A program made the translations under genes and the position numbers. The notes under the pieces were generated by a model. The model saw nothing but the letters and a program-made list of their open reading frames with translations. It had not been told where the DNA came from and made no database searches. A stretch of 64,000 nucleotides of DNA, taken from positions 1,393,786-1,457,785 of the forward strand of contig NZ_JAFIDJ010000001.1 of assembly GCF_017051705.1 (NCBI RefSeq). Direction: 5' to 3'. Positions 8,004-16,533 of this stretch are shown one piece after another. This DNA is from Algoriphagus lutimaris (lineage in GTDB: Bacteria > Bacteroidota > Bacteroidia > Cytophagales > Cyclobacteriaceae). How positions within the stretch are numbered: the first letter of the stretch is position 1; the number at the start of each line of letters is the position of its first letter.

Positions 8004-9155
8004 TTAAAATAATTTTGAATTCTTTATGATTTTTATTGCCTTTTCTAATTCATCATCGGATTTAGCAAAGCAAAACCGAAGGATTTTATGGTCATTCTTT
8101 TCCTTAAAAAAGACAGAAATCGGAATACTGGCAACTCCTATTTCTTTGGTCCACCGTACCGCTAAGTCAAAATCTCCTTCCTTACTTAAATGACCATAGG
8201 AAACCTGTTGAAAGAAACTGCCTTGAGCAGGTGTAAACAATAGTTCAGTTTCCTTCAAGCCTTCACAAAACAAGTCCCGCTTCTTTTGATAAAATGCTGG
8301 TAGACCTAAGTAGTGATTTTCGTCCTCTAAATATTCCGCAAGGGCATATTGTAAAGGAGTGGCTGTACTAAAAGTAACAAACTGGTGTACCTTTCGAAAT
8401 TCCTTGGTCATTTCTTCAGGAGCCAAACAATAGCCGATTTTCCAACCCGTCACATGAAAGGTTTTACCAAATGATCCGCATACAAAAGTTCGCTCTTTAA
8501 GAACAGGATGGGTCATGAGGGACAAATGCTTCCTCCCGTCAAAAGTAATATGTTCATACACCTCATCACTAATCACATAAATATCCTTATCTAGGATAAG
8601 CTGTGCTAAACTTTCTAAATCCTCCTTGGTCCACATGTATCCGGAAGGATTATGGGGAGTATTGACCATAATTAATCTTGTCTTTTCAGAGAAGGCTTCC
8701 TTCACTGAATTCCAATGGATCGAAAAATCAGGAAGATTTAAAGGAACATAAACTGGAATTCCTCCACATAATTCAATGGCTGGCGCATAACAATCATAAG
8801 CAGGTTCCAAAAGAATTACTTCATCTCCAGGTTTTACTATCGCTGTGACTGCAGAATATATGGCGTCAGTAGCCCCAGATACAATAGTTACCTCCGATTC
8901 TGAATCATAGTCAACATCATACACTCTTTTCGTTTTCTCCACCAGTTTTTCTCTTAAAAACGGCACCCCACTCATAGGAGCATACTGGTTTTTCCCTTCC
9001 TTCATGTATTTATAAACCAATTCAATAAGATTTGGATCACAATTGAACCCTGGATAACCCTGGGATAAATTTATGGCTTGATAGTCCGATGCCATTTTGG
9101 ACATAATGGTAAAAATCGTAGTACCAACTTCCGGGAGTTTGGATTGTATAGGCAT
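8004..9155 (-). CDS. Methionine-type aminotransferase (YbdL/kynurenine aminotransferase-like)
   Basis: A class I/II fold-type-I aminotransferase of 383 residues. SQGYPGF near residue 31, the NTPHNPSGYMW substrate/PLP segment, SDEVYEHITFDG, and the PLP lysine K231 in CGSFGKTFHVTGWKIGY are all present, as is the carboxylate-binding Arg in KILRFCFAK near the end. The pattern fits the methionine/glutamine/kynurenine aminotransferase subgroup (YbdL, MtnE-like) that uses 2-oxo acids. It stands alone, with about 130 A/T-rich bases before the next gene and a palindromic AATATC-GT-GATATT site upstream. Exact amino-donor specificity is inferred. Confidence 0.82.
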   Translation of the reverse strand: MPIQSKLPEVGTTIFTIMSKMASDYQAINLSQGYPGFNCDPNLIELVYKYMKEGKNQYAPMSGVPFLREKLVEKTKRVYDVDYDSESEVTIVSGATDAIYSAVTAIVKPGDEVILLEPAYDCYAPAIELCGGIPVYVPLNLPDFSIHWNSVKEAFSEKTRLIMVNTPHNPSGYMWTKEDLESLAQLILDKDIYVISDEVYEHITFDGRKHLSLMTHPVLKERTFVCGSFGKTFHVTGWKIGYCLAPEEMTKEFRKVHQFVTFSTATPLQYALAEYLEDENHYLGLPAFYQKKRDLFCEGLKETELLFTPAQGSFFQQVSYGHLSKEGDFDLAVRWTKEIGVASIPISVFFKEKNDHKILRFCFAKSDDELEKAIKIIKNSKLF

Positions 9156-9183
9156 GAGATGGTTTGTTATTTCAGGTTTTCTT

Positions 9184-9197
9184 AATATCGTGATATT
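9184..9197. promoter_or_regulatory. Short palindrome upstream of aminotransferase
   Basis: Perfect 6-base arms AATATC/GATATT separated by GT, 29 bases upstream of the aminotransferase start. It is placed where a repressor operator could act, but no regulator is nearby and a single short AT-rich dyad can arise by chance. Confidence 0.25.
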
Positions 9198-9355
9198 GTA
9201 CGAGATGAAAAGTCAATCTATTTAATAAAGCTTGTTTTCTAAAATTTGACAATCCTTGTTTTAAAAGTTGAATTCAAGAAGGACAAAAAATTTTATCCCA
9301 AATTTCACTAGTTTTACGGGCTTTAAATCCCCAAATAACTTGAAATTAAAAGTAA

Positions 9356-10306
9356 ATGAGAGATATTAAATTAGTAGAAGTTAGGTCAGAACTTGCTGCA
9401 GGAACCCGAGGTGCAAGTATGGGAATCGATGCCTTAAAAGTGGCTAGCCTGGACTTAAAATCAGACTTTTTCACTCAATTTGATCCCATTAACGTACCTG
9501 ATGCCAATAATTACCTTTGGAAAGGAAATAAATTTCCTCATGCCAAATATGCTGATGGAGTATATCAAGTTTTAAAAAATGTCTTTAGCACCATTGAATC
9601 TCTTAGAATGGAGAAGAAATTCCCGATCGTTCTTGCCGGTGATCATAGTACGGCTGCGGGCACCATCATGGGAATTAAAGCTGCAGACCCTAGCAAAAGA
9701 CTTGGTGTTATTTGGATAGACGCGCATGCAGACCTTCACACTCCATTCACTACTCCATCAGGAAACATGCATGGAATGCCTTTGGCTATGTGCGCGAGGA
9801 TTGACAACATAGAATGTCAGGTCAATGAACCCTCTGAGGAGACCTTAATTTATTGGAATAAAATAAAAAACATTGGAGGTGAATTTCCAAAAATCGATCT
9901 CCAGGATATTGTTTTTATTTCGGTAAGGGACACAGAAAAACCTGAAGATCACTTGATCAAAGAACACGGAATCAGAAACTTTAAAACAAAAGAAGTCAGA
10001 GAGCAAGGGGTAGCTTCCATTGCTAAGCAAGCTTTGGATGTTTTAAAAGATTGTGATCAGATTTATATCTCCTTCGATGTGGATAGCTTAGATAGTTCTA
10101 TTTCTGTGGGAACAGGGACTCCGGTTGCGGATGGTCTCACTGTAGAAGAAGCTATTCAATTGAATGCCGAATTAATAAAAGACAAGAGAGTTTGTTGTTG
10201 GGAAATCGTGGAAGTAAACCCTACCCTAGACTCTGAAAATCGAATGGCCGAAAATGCCTTTGAAGTCCTAGAAACTACCACCAAGTCTTTGGTGGATAAT
10301 TTCTAG
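9356..10306 (+). CDS. rocF: Arginase (ureohydrolase family)
   Basis: A 316-residue Mn-dependent ureohydrolase. Metal ligands appear in GDHS (residues 95-98), DAHAD (122-126) and SFDVDSLD (239-246), with SGNMHGMPLA between them and a distal Glu in EIVEVNPTLD. The EVNP ending and the SGNMHG loop favour arginase (arginine to ornithine plus urea) over agmatinase, though formiminoglutamase-like members share these motifs. It lies between arginine decarboxylase and argS, all touching arginine, but on its own transcription unit. ATG at 9356 gives a full-length N-terminus. Confidence 0.8.
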   Translation: MRDIKLVEVRSELAAGTRGASMGIDALKVASLDLKSDFFTQFDPINVPDANNYLWKGNKFPHAKYADGVYQVLKNVFSTIESLRMEKKFPIVLAGDHSTAAGTIMGIKAADPSKRLGVIWIDAHADLHTPFTTPSGNMHGMPLAMCARIDNIECQVNEPSEETLIYWNKIKNIGGEFPKIDLQDIVFISVRDTEKPEDHLIKEHGIRNFKTKEVREQGVASIAKQALDVLKDCDQIYISFDVDSLDSSISVGTGTPVADGLTVEEAIQLNAELIKDKRVCCWEIVEVNPTLDSENRMAENAFEVLETTTKSLVDNF

Positions 10307-10431
10307 ATTTGCAATTGAAAGTAGAATATTTAAAAACTCAAAGTAGGTTGTTGGAATTGCTTTAAAGAGAACAATCCTCCTCCTATGCTAACCTTTGTGT
10401 AACGGAGTAATCCTAGCGGTTATTATTAAAA

Positions 10432-12222
10432 ATGAATATACAAGAATCAATAATTACCGGCATTCAGCTGGCTTTTCAAAATATATACAATCACGATGTA
10501 TCTATGGACCAATTGAGTTTGGCCCCAACAAGGAGAGAGTTTGAAGGAACCTACACCTTTGTAGTATTTCCCTATCTAAAAGTCACTCAATCTACTCCTG
10601 AGGCAACCGCAAATCAGATTGGAGAATATTTGAAAGCCAATGTAGCTGTTATTTCTGGCTTCAATGTGGTCAAAGGATTCTTAAATCTTGAATTGAACCA
10701 GTTAATCTGGTTAGAGGTATTCAAGGAATTATACACCAATAAAGCACTTGGACAGTTACCTGCTAATGGACAAAAAGTGATGGTCGAATATTCTTCGCCC
10801 AACACCAATAAACCCTTACACCTGGGACATTTAAGGAATAATTTTTTAGGGTTTTCAGTTGCTGAAATATTAAAGGCAAATGGCTATGAAGTCACCAAAG
10901 CCAACTTGGTCAATGATCGTGGAATACATATCTGTAAATCCATGGTCGCTTATCAGCACTGGGGGAATGGAGAGACTCCTGATTCTTCTGGATTAAAGGG
11001 TGACCACTTAGCAGGAAAGTACTATGTGATTTTCGATAAAGAATACAAAAAGGAAATTGAAGGTCTAGTTGCTTTAGGTCAATCTCAGGAGGATGCAAAA
11101 AAGAATGCCCCGTTACTTTTGGAAGCACAGGAAATGCTTAGAAAATGGGAAGCTAATGACGAGGAGGTAGTCACTCTTTGGAAACAAATGAACTCCTGGG
11201 TTTATGAAGGATTTGCCAAAACCTATGAAAAAATGGGAGTGGATTTTGATAAATTTTATTACGAATCCGATACCTACCTTTTAGGAAAAGATATTGTAGA
11301 AGAAGGTCTGGAAAAAGGAATCTTTTTCAAAAAAGAGAATGGTTCTGTTTGGGTAGACCTTACTGAAGAAGGTTTAGATGAAAAATTAGTACTAAGAGGA
11401 GACGGAACCTCCGTGTACATCACCCAAGACATGGGAACTGCTGATTTAAAATACAATGATTTCAAATTGGATAAATCAGTCTATGTGGTAGGGAATGAAC
11501 AAGATTACCATTTTGATGTGCTCTTCAAAATCATGAAAAAACTAGGGCGCCCTTATGGGAAAGGTTTATATCACCTGTCCTATGGAATGGTAGATTTACC
11601 TTCTGGAAAAATGAAATCCAGAGAAGGGACTGTTGTAGACGCCGATGATTTAATGCAGGAAATGGTGGACACTGCAGCACATCATACCAAAGAACTTGGA
11701 AAGATTGATGGATTTAATGAGGAGCAGGCAGATGAACTTTATGAGACGTTGGGTTTAGGTGCACTGAAATACTTCCTCTTGAAGGTAGATCCTAAGAAAA
11801 GAATGCTATTCAACCCAGAGGAGTCCATTGAATTTCAAGGAAATACTGGACCATTCATTCAATATTCCCATGCAAGGATCAAATCCATAATGAGAAAAGC
11901 AGAACAAATTGGTGTGGATTACGAAAACCCTGATTTTTCTGACATCACTTCCTTAGAAGAGTCAGAATCAAGTTTGATTTTCTTATTGGGAGAATTCCAT
12001 AAAAAAATTAAAATGGCAGGAGAAGAATACTCTCCAGCTGTGATTGCTCAGTATTTATTTGATTTAGCGAAGGAATACAATCGTTTTTATGCAGACCTTC
12101 CTATATTTCATGAAGACAATCATTCCATTCTCGCCTTCCGTGTTGCTTTATCAGCATTAACTGCTGCAACAATCAAGAAAGGAATGAGTTTATTAGGTAT
12201 TAATGTACCAGAAAGAATGTAA
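10432..12222 (+). CDS. argS: Arginyl-tRNA synthetase
   Basis: A full-length class I synthetase of 596 residues that charges tRNA-Arg. The N-terminal additional domain covers about residues 1-110. The HIGH equivalent is HLGH at 130-133 within SSPNTNKPLHLGHLRNN, the KMSK-equivalent is GKMKSREG at about 392-399, and the C-terminal DALR anticodon-binding helical domain ends at INVPERM. The glutathione peroxidase start follows only one base after the stop, so the two are probably co-transcribed. No Arg-rich leader peptide was found upstream. Confidence 0.97.
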   Translation: MNIQESIITGIQLAFQNIYNHDVSMDQLSLAPTRREFEGTYTFVVFPYLKVTQSTPEATANQIGEYLKANVAVISGFNVVKGFLNLELNQLIWLEVFKELYTNKALGQLPANGQKVMVEYSSPNTNKPLHLGHLRNNFLGFSVAEILKANGYEVTKANLVNDRGIHICKSMVAYQHWGNGETPDSSGLKGDHLAGKYYVIFDKEYKKEIEGLVALGQSQEDAKKNAPLLLEAQEMLRKWEANDEEVVTLWKQMNSWVYEGFAKTYEKMGVDFDKFYYESDTYLLGKDIVEEGLEKGIFFKKENGSVWVDLTEEGLDEKLVLRGDGTSVYITQDMGTADLKYNDFKLDKSVYVVGNEQDYHFDVLFKIMKKLGRPYGKGLYHLSYGMVDLPSGKMKSREGTVVDADDLMQEMVDTAAHHTKELGKIDGFNEEQADELYETLGLGALKYFLLKVDPKKRMLFNPEESIEFQGNTGPFIQYSHARIKSIMRKAEQIGVDYENPDFSDITSLEESESSLIFLLGEFHKKIKMAGEEYSPAVIAQYLFDLAKEYNRFYADLPIFHEDNHSILAFRVALSALTAATIKKGMSLLGINVPERM

Positions 12223-12223
12223 T

Positions 12224-12814
12224 ATGAAAAAACTTGTATTTTTATTCGCACTTGTCACTCTTTTCTCTTGTCAAAAGACCCTTGAAAGACCTGAAGTCTT
12301 ACAGGCTGGTTTTTTTACTTCTACCTCTAAGACTATGGAAAGCACATTTTACGATTTTAAAATGAAAGATCTTGACGGCAAGGAAATAGACTTTAGCCAA
12401 TACAAAGGTGAGAAGCTATTGATTGTCAATGTAGCCTCTAAATGCGGCTATACCCCTCAATATGCTGCACTTCAGGAACTGAATGAGAAATATGGGGACA
12501 AAGTTCAAGTTTTAGGCTTTCCTGCAAACAACTTTGGTGGCCAAGAACCTGGCTCTAATGAAGAAATAAGGAGTTTCTGCTCTGAAAATTATGGCGTTAC
12601 CTTTCCTGTATTTGAAAAAATTTCAGTGAAAGGATTTGATAAGCATCCTTTGTACCGTTGGTTGAGTGATGAAAAAATGAATGGATGGAACAACCAAGAA
12701 CCTACCTGGAATTTTTGTAAATATTTAATTGATGAGAAAGGCGAACTTCTTAAGTTCTTTCCTTCTGCCGTAACCCCAATGGATGAAGAAATTCTAACAG
12801 CTATTGGAGCTTAA
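12224..12814 (+). CDS. Glutathione peroxidase-family lipoprotein
   Basis: The ATG at 12224 begins with MKKLVFLFALVTLFSC, a lipoprotein signal with the lipobox Cys at residue 16; the in-frame ATG seven codons upstream overlaps argS and would spoil the signal, so I chose the later start. The mature part is a thioredoxin-fold glutathione peroxidase: NVASKCGYTPQY carries the peroxidatic Cys (not selenocysteine), GFPANNFGGQEP supplies the Gln, and EPTWNFCKYL carries the Trp/Asn. It likely reduces peroxides with thioredoxin at the cell envelope. It starts one base after argS. Confidence 0.9.
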   Translation: MKKLVFLFALVTLFSCQKTLERPEVLQAGFFTSTSKTMESTFYDFKMKDLDGKEIDFSQYKGEKLLIVNVASKCGYTPQYAALQELNEKYGDKVQVLGFPANNFGGQEPGSNEEIRSFCSENYGVTFPVFEKISVKGFDKHPLYRWLSDEKMNGWNNQEPTWNFCKYLIDEKGELLKFFPSAVTPMDEEILTAIGA

Positions 12815-12829
12815 TCTGAATTTAGTTTA

Positions 12830-13741
12830 GTGAAAACAGCAATACAAACAAAAAAAGAAGCCTGGCTGCACGCAGTCAGGCTTCGCACTTTACCATTAGC
12901 ACTTGCCAGTATTTTTGCTGGATCGATTATCGCCAAATATAAGGACGTTTTCCGATGGGAAATTTTTGTTCTGGCCTCATTTACCACCATTTTTCTTCAA
13001 ATCCTTTCTAACCTGGCCAATGACTATGGAGACACCGTCAATGGGGCAGATCACCAAGAAAGACAAGGACCTGTTCGGGCTGTACAGTCTGGAATCATAT
13101 CACTGACAGAGATGAAAAAGGCTATGTACCTTTTTGCTGCACTATCCTTATTGTCTGGACTATTATTATTGTTTTTTGCCGTACAAAGCTGGACTTTGTT
13201 CTTCGTATTTCTAGGTCTGGGATTGGCTTCAATTTGGGCTGCTGTTTCTTACACTTCAGGAAGTAATCCCTATGGTTATTTAGGCTTGGGAGACATATCA
13301 GTCTTTTTGTTTTTTGGTTTGATAGGAGTGATAGGCACATATTTCCTACATAGTATAAACTTTGACTCAAGCGCAATTTGGATAGGTCTATCCTTAGGCT
13401 TTTTCAGTACTACCGTGCTTAATATCAATAATATTAGGGATATTGAATCCGACAAAAAAGCTGGTAAAAAGTCTATTCCTGTCCGAATCGGTAAAAGAGC
13501 TGCTGTTTCATACAATTGGACTTTGATCATCGGGGGATATGCTTCTCTCCTTGGCTTTTGCTTTTACACTCAAAGTTGGGGCAGTAGTTTGGCTTTTGTG
13601 GTATTCCCCTTGATGTTCAAAATCGGAATGAATGTAGCGAAAGCTAAAACTTCTGAGGAAACCGACCCCAATTTGAAGAAAATGGCTTTAGGTACCTTAC
13701 TTTGGGTGATCCTCTTTGGGATTGGCTTACTTTTTTTGTGA
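12830..13741 (+). CDS. menA: 1,4-dihydroxy-2-naphthoate polyprenyltransferase
   Basis: A 303-residue integral membrane prenyltransferase of the UbiA family, with about eight hydrophobic helices. It attaches a polyprenyl chain to dihydroxynaphthoate in menaquinone synthesis. Both Asp-rich motifs are visible: NDYGDTVNGAD on the first side and NNIRDIESDKKAGKKSIPVR on the second. The first codon is GTG at 12830, 15 bases after the peroxidase stop; no upstream ATG keeps the frame. Menaquinone is the usual respiratory quinone in Bacteroidota, and the gene appears to be the third member of an argS-led unit. Confidence 0.92.
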   Translation: MKTAIQTKKEAWLHAVRLRTLPLALASIFAGSIIAKYKDVFRWEIFVLASFTTIFLQILSNLANDYGDTVNGADHQERQGPVRAVQSGIISLTEMKKAMYLFAALSLLSGLLLLFFAVQSWTLFFVFLGLGLASIWAAVSYTSGSNPYGYLGLGDISVFLFFGLIGVIGTYFLHSINFDSSAIWIGLSLGFFSTTVLNINNIRDIESDKKAGKKSIPVRIGKRAAVSYNWTLIIGGYASLLGFCFYTQSWGSSLAFVVFPLMFKIGMNVAKAKTSEETDPNLKKMALGTLLWVILFGIGLLFL

Positions 13742-13811
13742 AAAGGAATGAAATTTCCTTATCCCCTACTGATTTTTTAGCTAATTTGGGTAAACATTAT
13801 CACTTTCCACT

Positions 13812-14663
13812 ATGATCAAAGTACTCGTACCTTACGATTTTTCAGAACAGGCTGAAAATGCCCTGAATTTCACTACTGGACTCGCAGATAAAATTGATGG
13901 GGTTCATGTAGAAGTCCTTCATGTTTTAGAAGTTCCATATGTATCAAGCATCGGTACCATGGGAGGAGGAGAAGTAATTCCTGAAATGGAAAATCAAATT
14001 TTCTTCATTGAGCTGATGGAGAAAAGAAAGAAACAAATCAATGATTTAAAAGAAAAGTATAGCAACAAAAATTTTGGGTTTGATGCAAAACTCAAACTAG
14101 GAAATGCATTCAAAAGTATTTCTGAATCAATTCTAGAAGAAAATCCTGATCTCGTAATAATGGGATCAAAAGGCTCTTCAGGGGTTGAAGAGGTACTTAT
14201 AGGAAGCAATACCGAAAAAGTAGTACGAACAGCTACTTGTCCAGTGATTACAGTTAAATCTGCAATTAATCCCAATACGCTTAAAAAAGTAGTATTTGCA
14301 AGTGATTTCAAGGAGGATACTGATGAAATTGCTCGAAGAATGAAAAACTTAAAAACATTGTTTGATGCACAACTGTATTTTGTAATTGTAAACACTCCTG
14401 CAGATTTTGAAACTACAAGAGATTCAATCAAACGAATTAAAATGTTTGCCAATAAATATGGGTTCGAAGGTGCCAAAGCTGAAATCTACAACTCGCTTTC
14501 AGAAGAATCCGGAATCCTTGAATTTGCGGAAGATATTGATGCTGATTTAATTGCAATGGCTACCCATGGTCGCACTGGGTTCTTACATTTGATTACTGGA
14601 AGCATCGCTGAAGATGTAGTAAACCATGCTAAACGACCAGTTTGGACGTTGAAAGTAAAATAA
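13812..14663 (+). CDS. Tandem universal stress protein (two UspA domains)
   Basis: The 283-residue protein holds two UspA domains in tandem. Domain 1 (about 1-145) ends with GSKGSSGVEEVLIGSNTEKV followed by PVITVK, and domain 2 (about 150-283) ends with ATHGRTGFLHLITGS and RPVWTLKVK. The G-2x-G-9x-G(S/T) ATP-binding signature is recognisable in both halves. UspA proteins bind ATP and respond to starvation or stress. A strong terminator follows. Confidence 0.92.
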   Translation: MIKVLVPYDFSEQAENALNFTTGLADKIDGVHVEVLHVLEVPYVSSIGTMGGGEVIPEMENQIFFIELMEKRKKQINDLKEKYSNKNFGFDAKLKLGNAFKSISESILEENPDLVIMGSKGSSGVEEVLIGSNTEKVVRTATCPVITVKSAINPNTLKKVVFASDFKEDTDEIARRMKNLKTLFDAQLYFVIVNTPADFETTRDSIKRIKMFANKYGFEGAKAEIYNSLSEESGILEFAEDIDADLIAMATHGRTGFLHLITGSIAEDVVNHAKRPVWTLKVK

Positions 14664-14681
14664 AAAGCCAAAATTTAAATT

Positions 14682-14709
14682 AAAGCCTGTCCTCAAGGGC
14701 GGGCTTTTT
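14682..14709 (+). terminator. Intrinsic terminator after UspA gene
   Basis: An 11-bp stem (arms 14682-14692 and 14697-14707, two G-U pairs) with a TCAA tetraloop and a run of Ts. It ends about 10 bases before the SUI1-family start, so that gene needs read-through or its own promoter. Confidence 0.85.
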
Positions 14710-14718
14710 CATGTACTT

Positions 14719-15072
14719 ATGGCAAAGCGAAATAACGACTGGAAAAAAAGAGATGGAGTGGTATACTCCACATCGGATGAGTTTGAATACCGACAAGAAG
14801 GAAGTGAGGAAATAGGCACCCTGGCTCCTGCTCAACAAAACCTCAAAGTCATGCTGGACAAGAAAGCAAGAGCAGGCAAAAAAGTAACGTTAGTAGATGG
14901 ATTTATTGGAACAGAAGATGATTTGAAAGAACTTGGAAAGATGCTGAAAAATAAGTGTGGAGTAGGCGGATCTGCAAAAGATGGAGAAATTCTGATTCAA
15001 GGTGATCACCGGGATAAAATAGTTCAGATTTTGCAATCCTCGGGTTACAAAGCCAAAAAGTCTGGTGGATGA
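14719..15072 (+). CDS. SUI1/YciH-family translation initiation factor
   Basis: A 117-residue member of the SUI1 (eIF1/YciH) family. The C-terminal domain shows GKKVTLVDGFIG, LKELGKMLKNKCGVGGSAKD and EILIQGDHRDKIVQILQSSGY, the typical basic hairpin and CGVGG turn. Bacterial YciH proteins are thought to influence start-codon fidelity or to act under stress. The gene is framed by terminators on both sides, so it forms its own small unit. Confidence 0.92.
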   Translation: MAKRNNDWKKRDGVVYSTSDEFEYRQEGSEEIGTLAPAQQNLKVMLDKKARAGKKVTLVDGFIGTEDDLKELGKMLKNKCGVGGSAKDGEILIQGDHRDKIVQILQSSGYKAKKSGG

Positions 15073-15095
15073 TCAATGTATTCCACTTAAATGAA

Positions 15096-15122
15096 AAAAG
15101 CCCTGAAATTCTGGGCTTTTCT
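15096..15122 (+). terminator. Intrinsic terminator after SUI1-family gene
   Basis: Eight-bp perfect stem (15096-15103 with 15113-15120, AAAAGCCC/GGGCTTTT) and a 9-base loop, ending in Ts, 24 bases after the SUI1-family stop. Confidence 0.8.
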
Positions 15123-15421
15123 ATTATTGTTATTCTTGGGAATAATTTGGAATCTTTGGGATTCTACCTACTTCCAGGATAGGTAAATTGGCTTCAGTAA
15201 GAATATAAATCACCTTTTATCTCTCAAATTCTGTTGTTGCCTCACCCGTAAATATGGGTGTTCGTCTTTTTTCCATTTTAGTTAGCAGGTTTTACCATGC
15301 CGCCCAAGGCAATTATCTGTTGAAAGTTATCAGGAAATACAATGAAGGTTGAGGAGACTTCCTACTTTTATTTTTTATTATTCGGGAAAGTGGCGTTTCA
15401 CTTTCAAAAAGTGTTTTACAA
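15123..15421. other. 300-bp non-coding stretch with several small hairpins
   Basis: No convincing gene lies between the SUI1-family terminator and the his promoter. Three dyads stand out: TTATTC-TTGG-GAATAA at 15130-15145; CACCC/GGGTG at 15243-15260 followed by TTCGTC and six Ts (terminator-like); and a 7-bp stem GAAAGTG/CACTTTC at 15386-15405. A short frame that starts at 15342 and runs into the leader peptide is best explained by the leader alone. A small RNA from this stretch is possible but unsupported. Confidence 0.4.
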
Positions 15422-15452
15422 TTTGTCAGTTTCAATTCCATCCCTATATTTG
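15422..15452 (+). promoter_or_regulatory. Promoter of his operon (TTTG-19-TATATTTG)
   Basis: A -33 element TTTG at 15422-15425 and a -7 element TATATTTG at 15445-15452 (exact TAnnTTTG) are separated by 19 bases, a good Bacteroidota promoter. Transcription would begin around 15457-15460, only a few bases before the leader-peptide ATG at 15462, so the leader would be translated from a nearly leaderless mRNA. This is inferred from motif and spacing only. Confidence 0.6.
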
Positions 15453-15461
15453 CCAACGGAA

Positions 15462-15539
15462 ATGAAAAACACCACTCAAAATATTGCTTTTTCTACTACT
15501 GCGCATGCTGTGCAGCATCATTTCCATCATTCCTCCTGA
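15462..15539 (+). CDS. hisL: Histidine operon leader peptide (His-rich)
   Basis: A 25-residue open frame whose end is HAVQHHFHHSS before a TGA stop: five His codons in nine, all CAT, at 15504, 15516, 15519, 15525 and 15528. It lies about 96 bases upstream of hisG with competing dyads in between, the classic arrangement of a translation-coupled attenuator: ribosomes stall at His codons when charged tRNA-His is scarce. An in-frame ATG 40 codons upstream exists, but the promoter at 15422-15452 lies downstream of it, so I chose 15462. It is functionally analogous to enterobacterial HisL, without needing sequence homology. Confidence 0.8.
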   Translation: MKNTTQNIAFSTTAHAVQHHFHHSS

Positions 15540-15592
15540 GGAATATTTTTACATACCCGGTGAAGCCGATGATAGGGATTCCGCTTTTCACC
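15505..15592 (+). promoter_or_regulatory. His attenuator-like leader RNA
   Basis: Alternative pairings are visible. Hairpin 1 pairs 15529-15534 with 15539-15544 (ATTCCT/AGGAAT, loop CCTG, then five Ts) right at the leader stop. The GGAAT at 15540-15544 can instead pair with ATTCC at 15578-15582. That would topologically exclude the larger hairpin 15559-15566 with 15583-15592 (GGTGAAGC with GC and TTCACC, two-base bulge). Stalling at the His codons would block the 5' arm of hairpin 1 and free the second pairing. The last hairpin lacks an immediate T tract, so which structure terminates is uncertain. A 5-bp hairpin also lies inside the codon run (15505-15509 with 15514-15518). Confidence 0.5.
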
Positions 15593-15635
15593 AAAAATTA
15601 TTTCAACCTTTTATTTCTTAGCGTAACTTGCCAAC

Positions 15636-16496
15636 ATGGAACAAATTATCCGTATTGCCGTGCAAAAAAGCGGCAGACTATCAGATGACTCTTTAGCACT
15701 CATCAAAGAGTGTGGAATCAAATTTTATAATGGAACTGGAAAACTAAAATCCACTTCCACCAACTTCCCCATAGAATTTCTTTTTCTTAGAGACGATGAC
15801 ATCCCAGGCTATGTCGCCGATGGGGTCGCAGACCTAGGAATTGTGGGAGAAAATGAGCTGGTCGAAAAAGACAAAGATGTACTCACTTTAAAAAAGCTAG
15901 GTTTCTCCAAATGCAGGCTATCTTTAGCAATCCCTAAAGGGCAGGATTATCCTGGCTTGGAATTTTTTCAAGGTAAAAATATAGCTACCTCCTACCCTAA
16001 GATTCTTGGCGACTATTTGACCTCCAAAGGAATCAAGGCAGACATACACGAGATCAGTGGCTCCGTTGAAATTGCACCTAGCATCGGTCTAGCTGAAGGT
16101 ATTTGTGATATTGTAAGCTCAGGATCCACTTTAATGATGAATGGACTGAAAGAGGTGGAAGAAATTTTCAAATCTGAAGCAGTTCTTATTTCCAATCATG
16201 ACCTAAATGAGGCAAAGAAATCAATAGTAGATAAGCTATTGTTTAGAATGAATGCTGTCCAAAAAGGCAAAATCAGTAAGTATGTGCTGATGAATGTTCC
16301 CAATGAGGCAATTGATAAAATCATTAAATTGATTCCGGGAATGAGAAGTCCTACCATATTGCCCTTGGCGCAAGAGGGCTGGTCATCAGTGCACTCTGTA
16401 TTAAATGAAGACACATTTTGGGAACATATTGAAGAATTGAGAGCTGCAGGTGCAGAAGGAATTCTTGTAGTTCCAATAGAAAAAATGATCCTTTAA
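15636..16496 (+). CDS. hisG: ATP phosphoribosyltransferase, long form
   Basis: First enzyme of histidine synthesis, joining ATP and PRPP. The 286-residue length and the C-terminal segment after about residue 210 (including MRSPTILPLAQEGWSSVHSV and GAEGILVVPIEKM) mark the long form, which carries its own ACT-like regulatory domain for histidine feedback and does not need HisZ. The catalytic core shows DDIPGYVADGVADLGIVGEN and the PRPP-binding EGICDIVSSGSTL. It is the first structural gene of the hisGDCB unit behind the His-rich leader. Confidence 0.97.
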   Translation: MEQIIRIAVQKSGRLSDDSLALIKECGIKFYNGTGKLKSTSTNFPIEFLFLRDDDIPGYVADGVADLGIVGENELVEKDKDVLTLKKLGFSKCRLSLAIPKGQDYPGLEFFQGKNIATSYPKILGDYLTSKGIKADIHEISGSVEIAPSIGLAEGICDIVSSGSTLMMNGLKEVEEIFKSEAVLISNHDLNEAKKSIVDKLLFRMNAVQKGKISKYVLMNVPNEAIDKIIKLIPGMRSPTILPLAQEGWSSVHSVLNEDTFWEHIEELRAAGAEGILVVPIEKMIL

Positions 16497-16533
16497 AACC
16501 GTTAAAGAACTTTCCTAAAAGAAATTCCAATTC

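Noticed and set aside
13743-13760. AAGGAA/TTCCTT dyad after menA as terminator
   Set aside because: Six-bp A/T-rich stem with no T-tail; likely chance.
15342-15461. Upstream 40 codons of the His-rich frame as part of a 65-residue protein
   Set aside because: The likely promoter lies inside this stretch and the composition is not protein-like; the 25-codon leader alone explains the signal.
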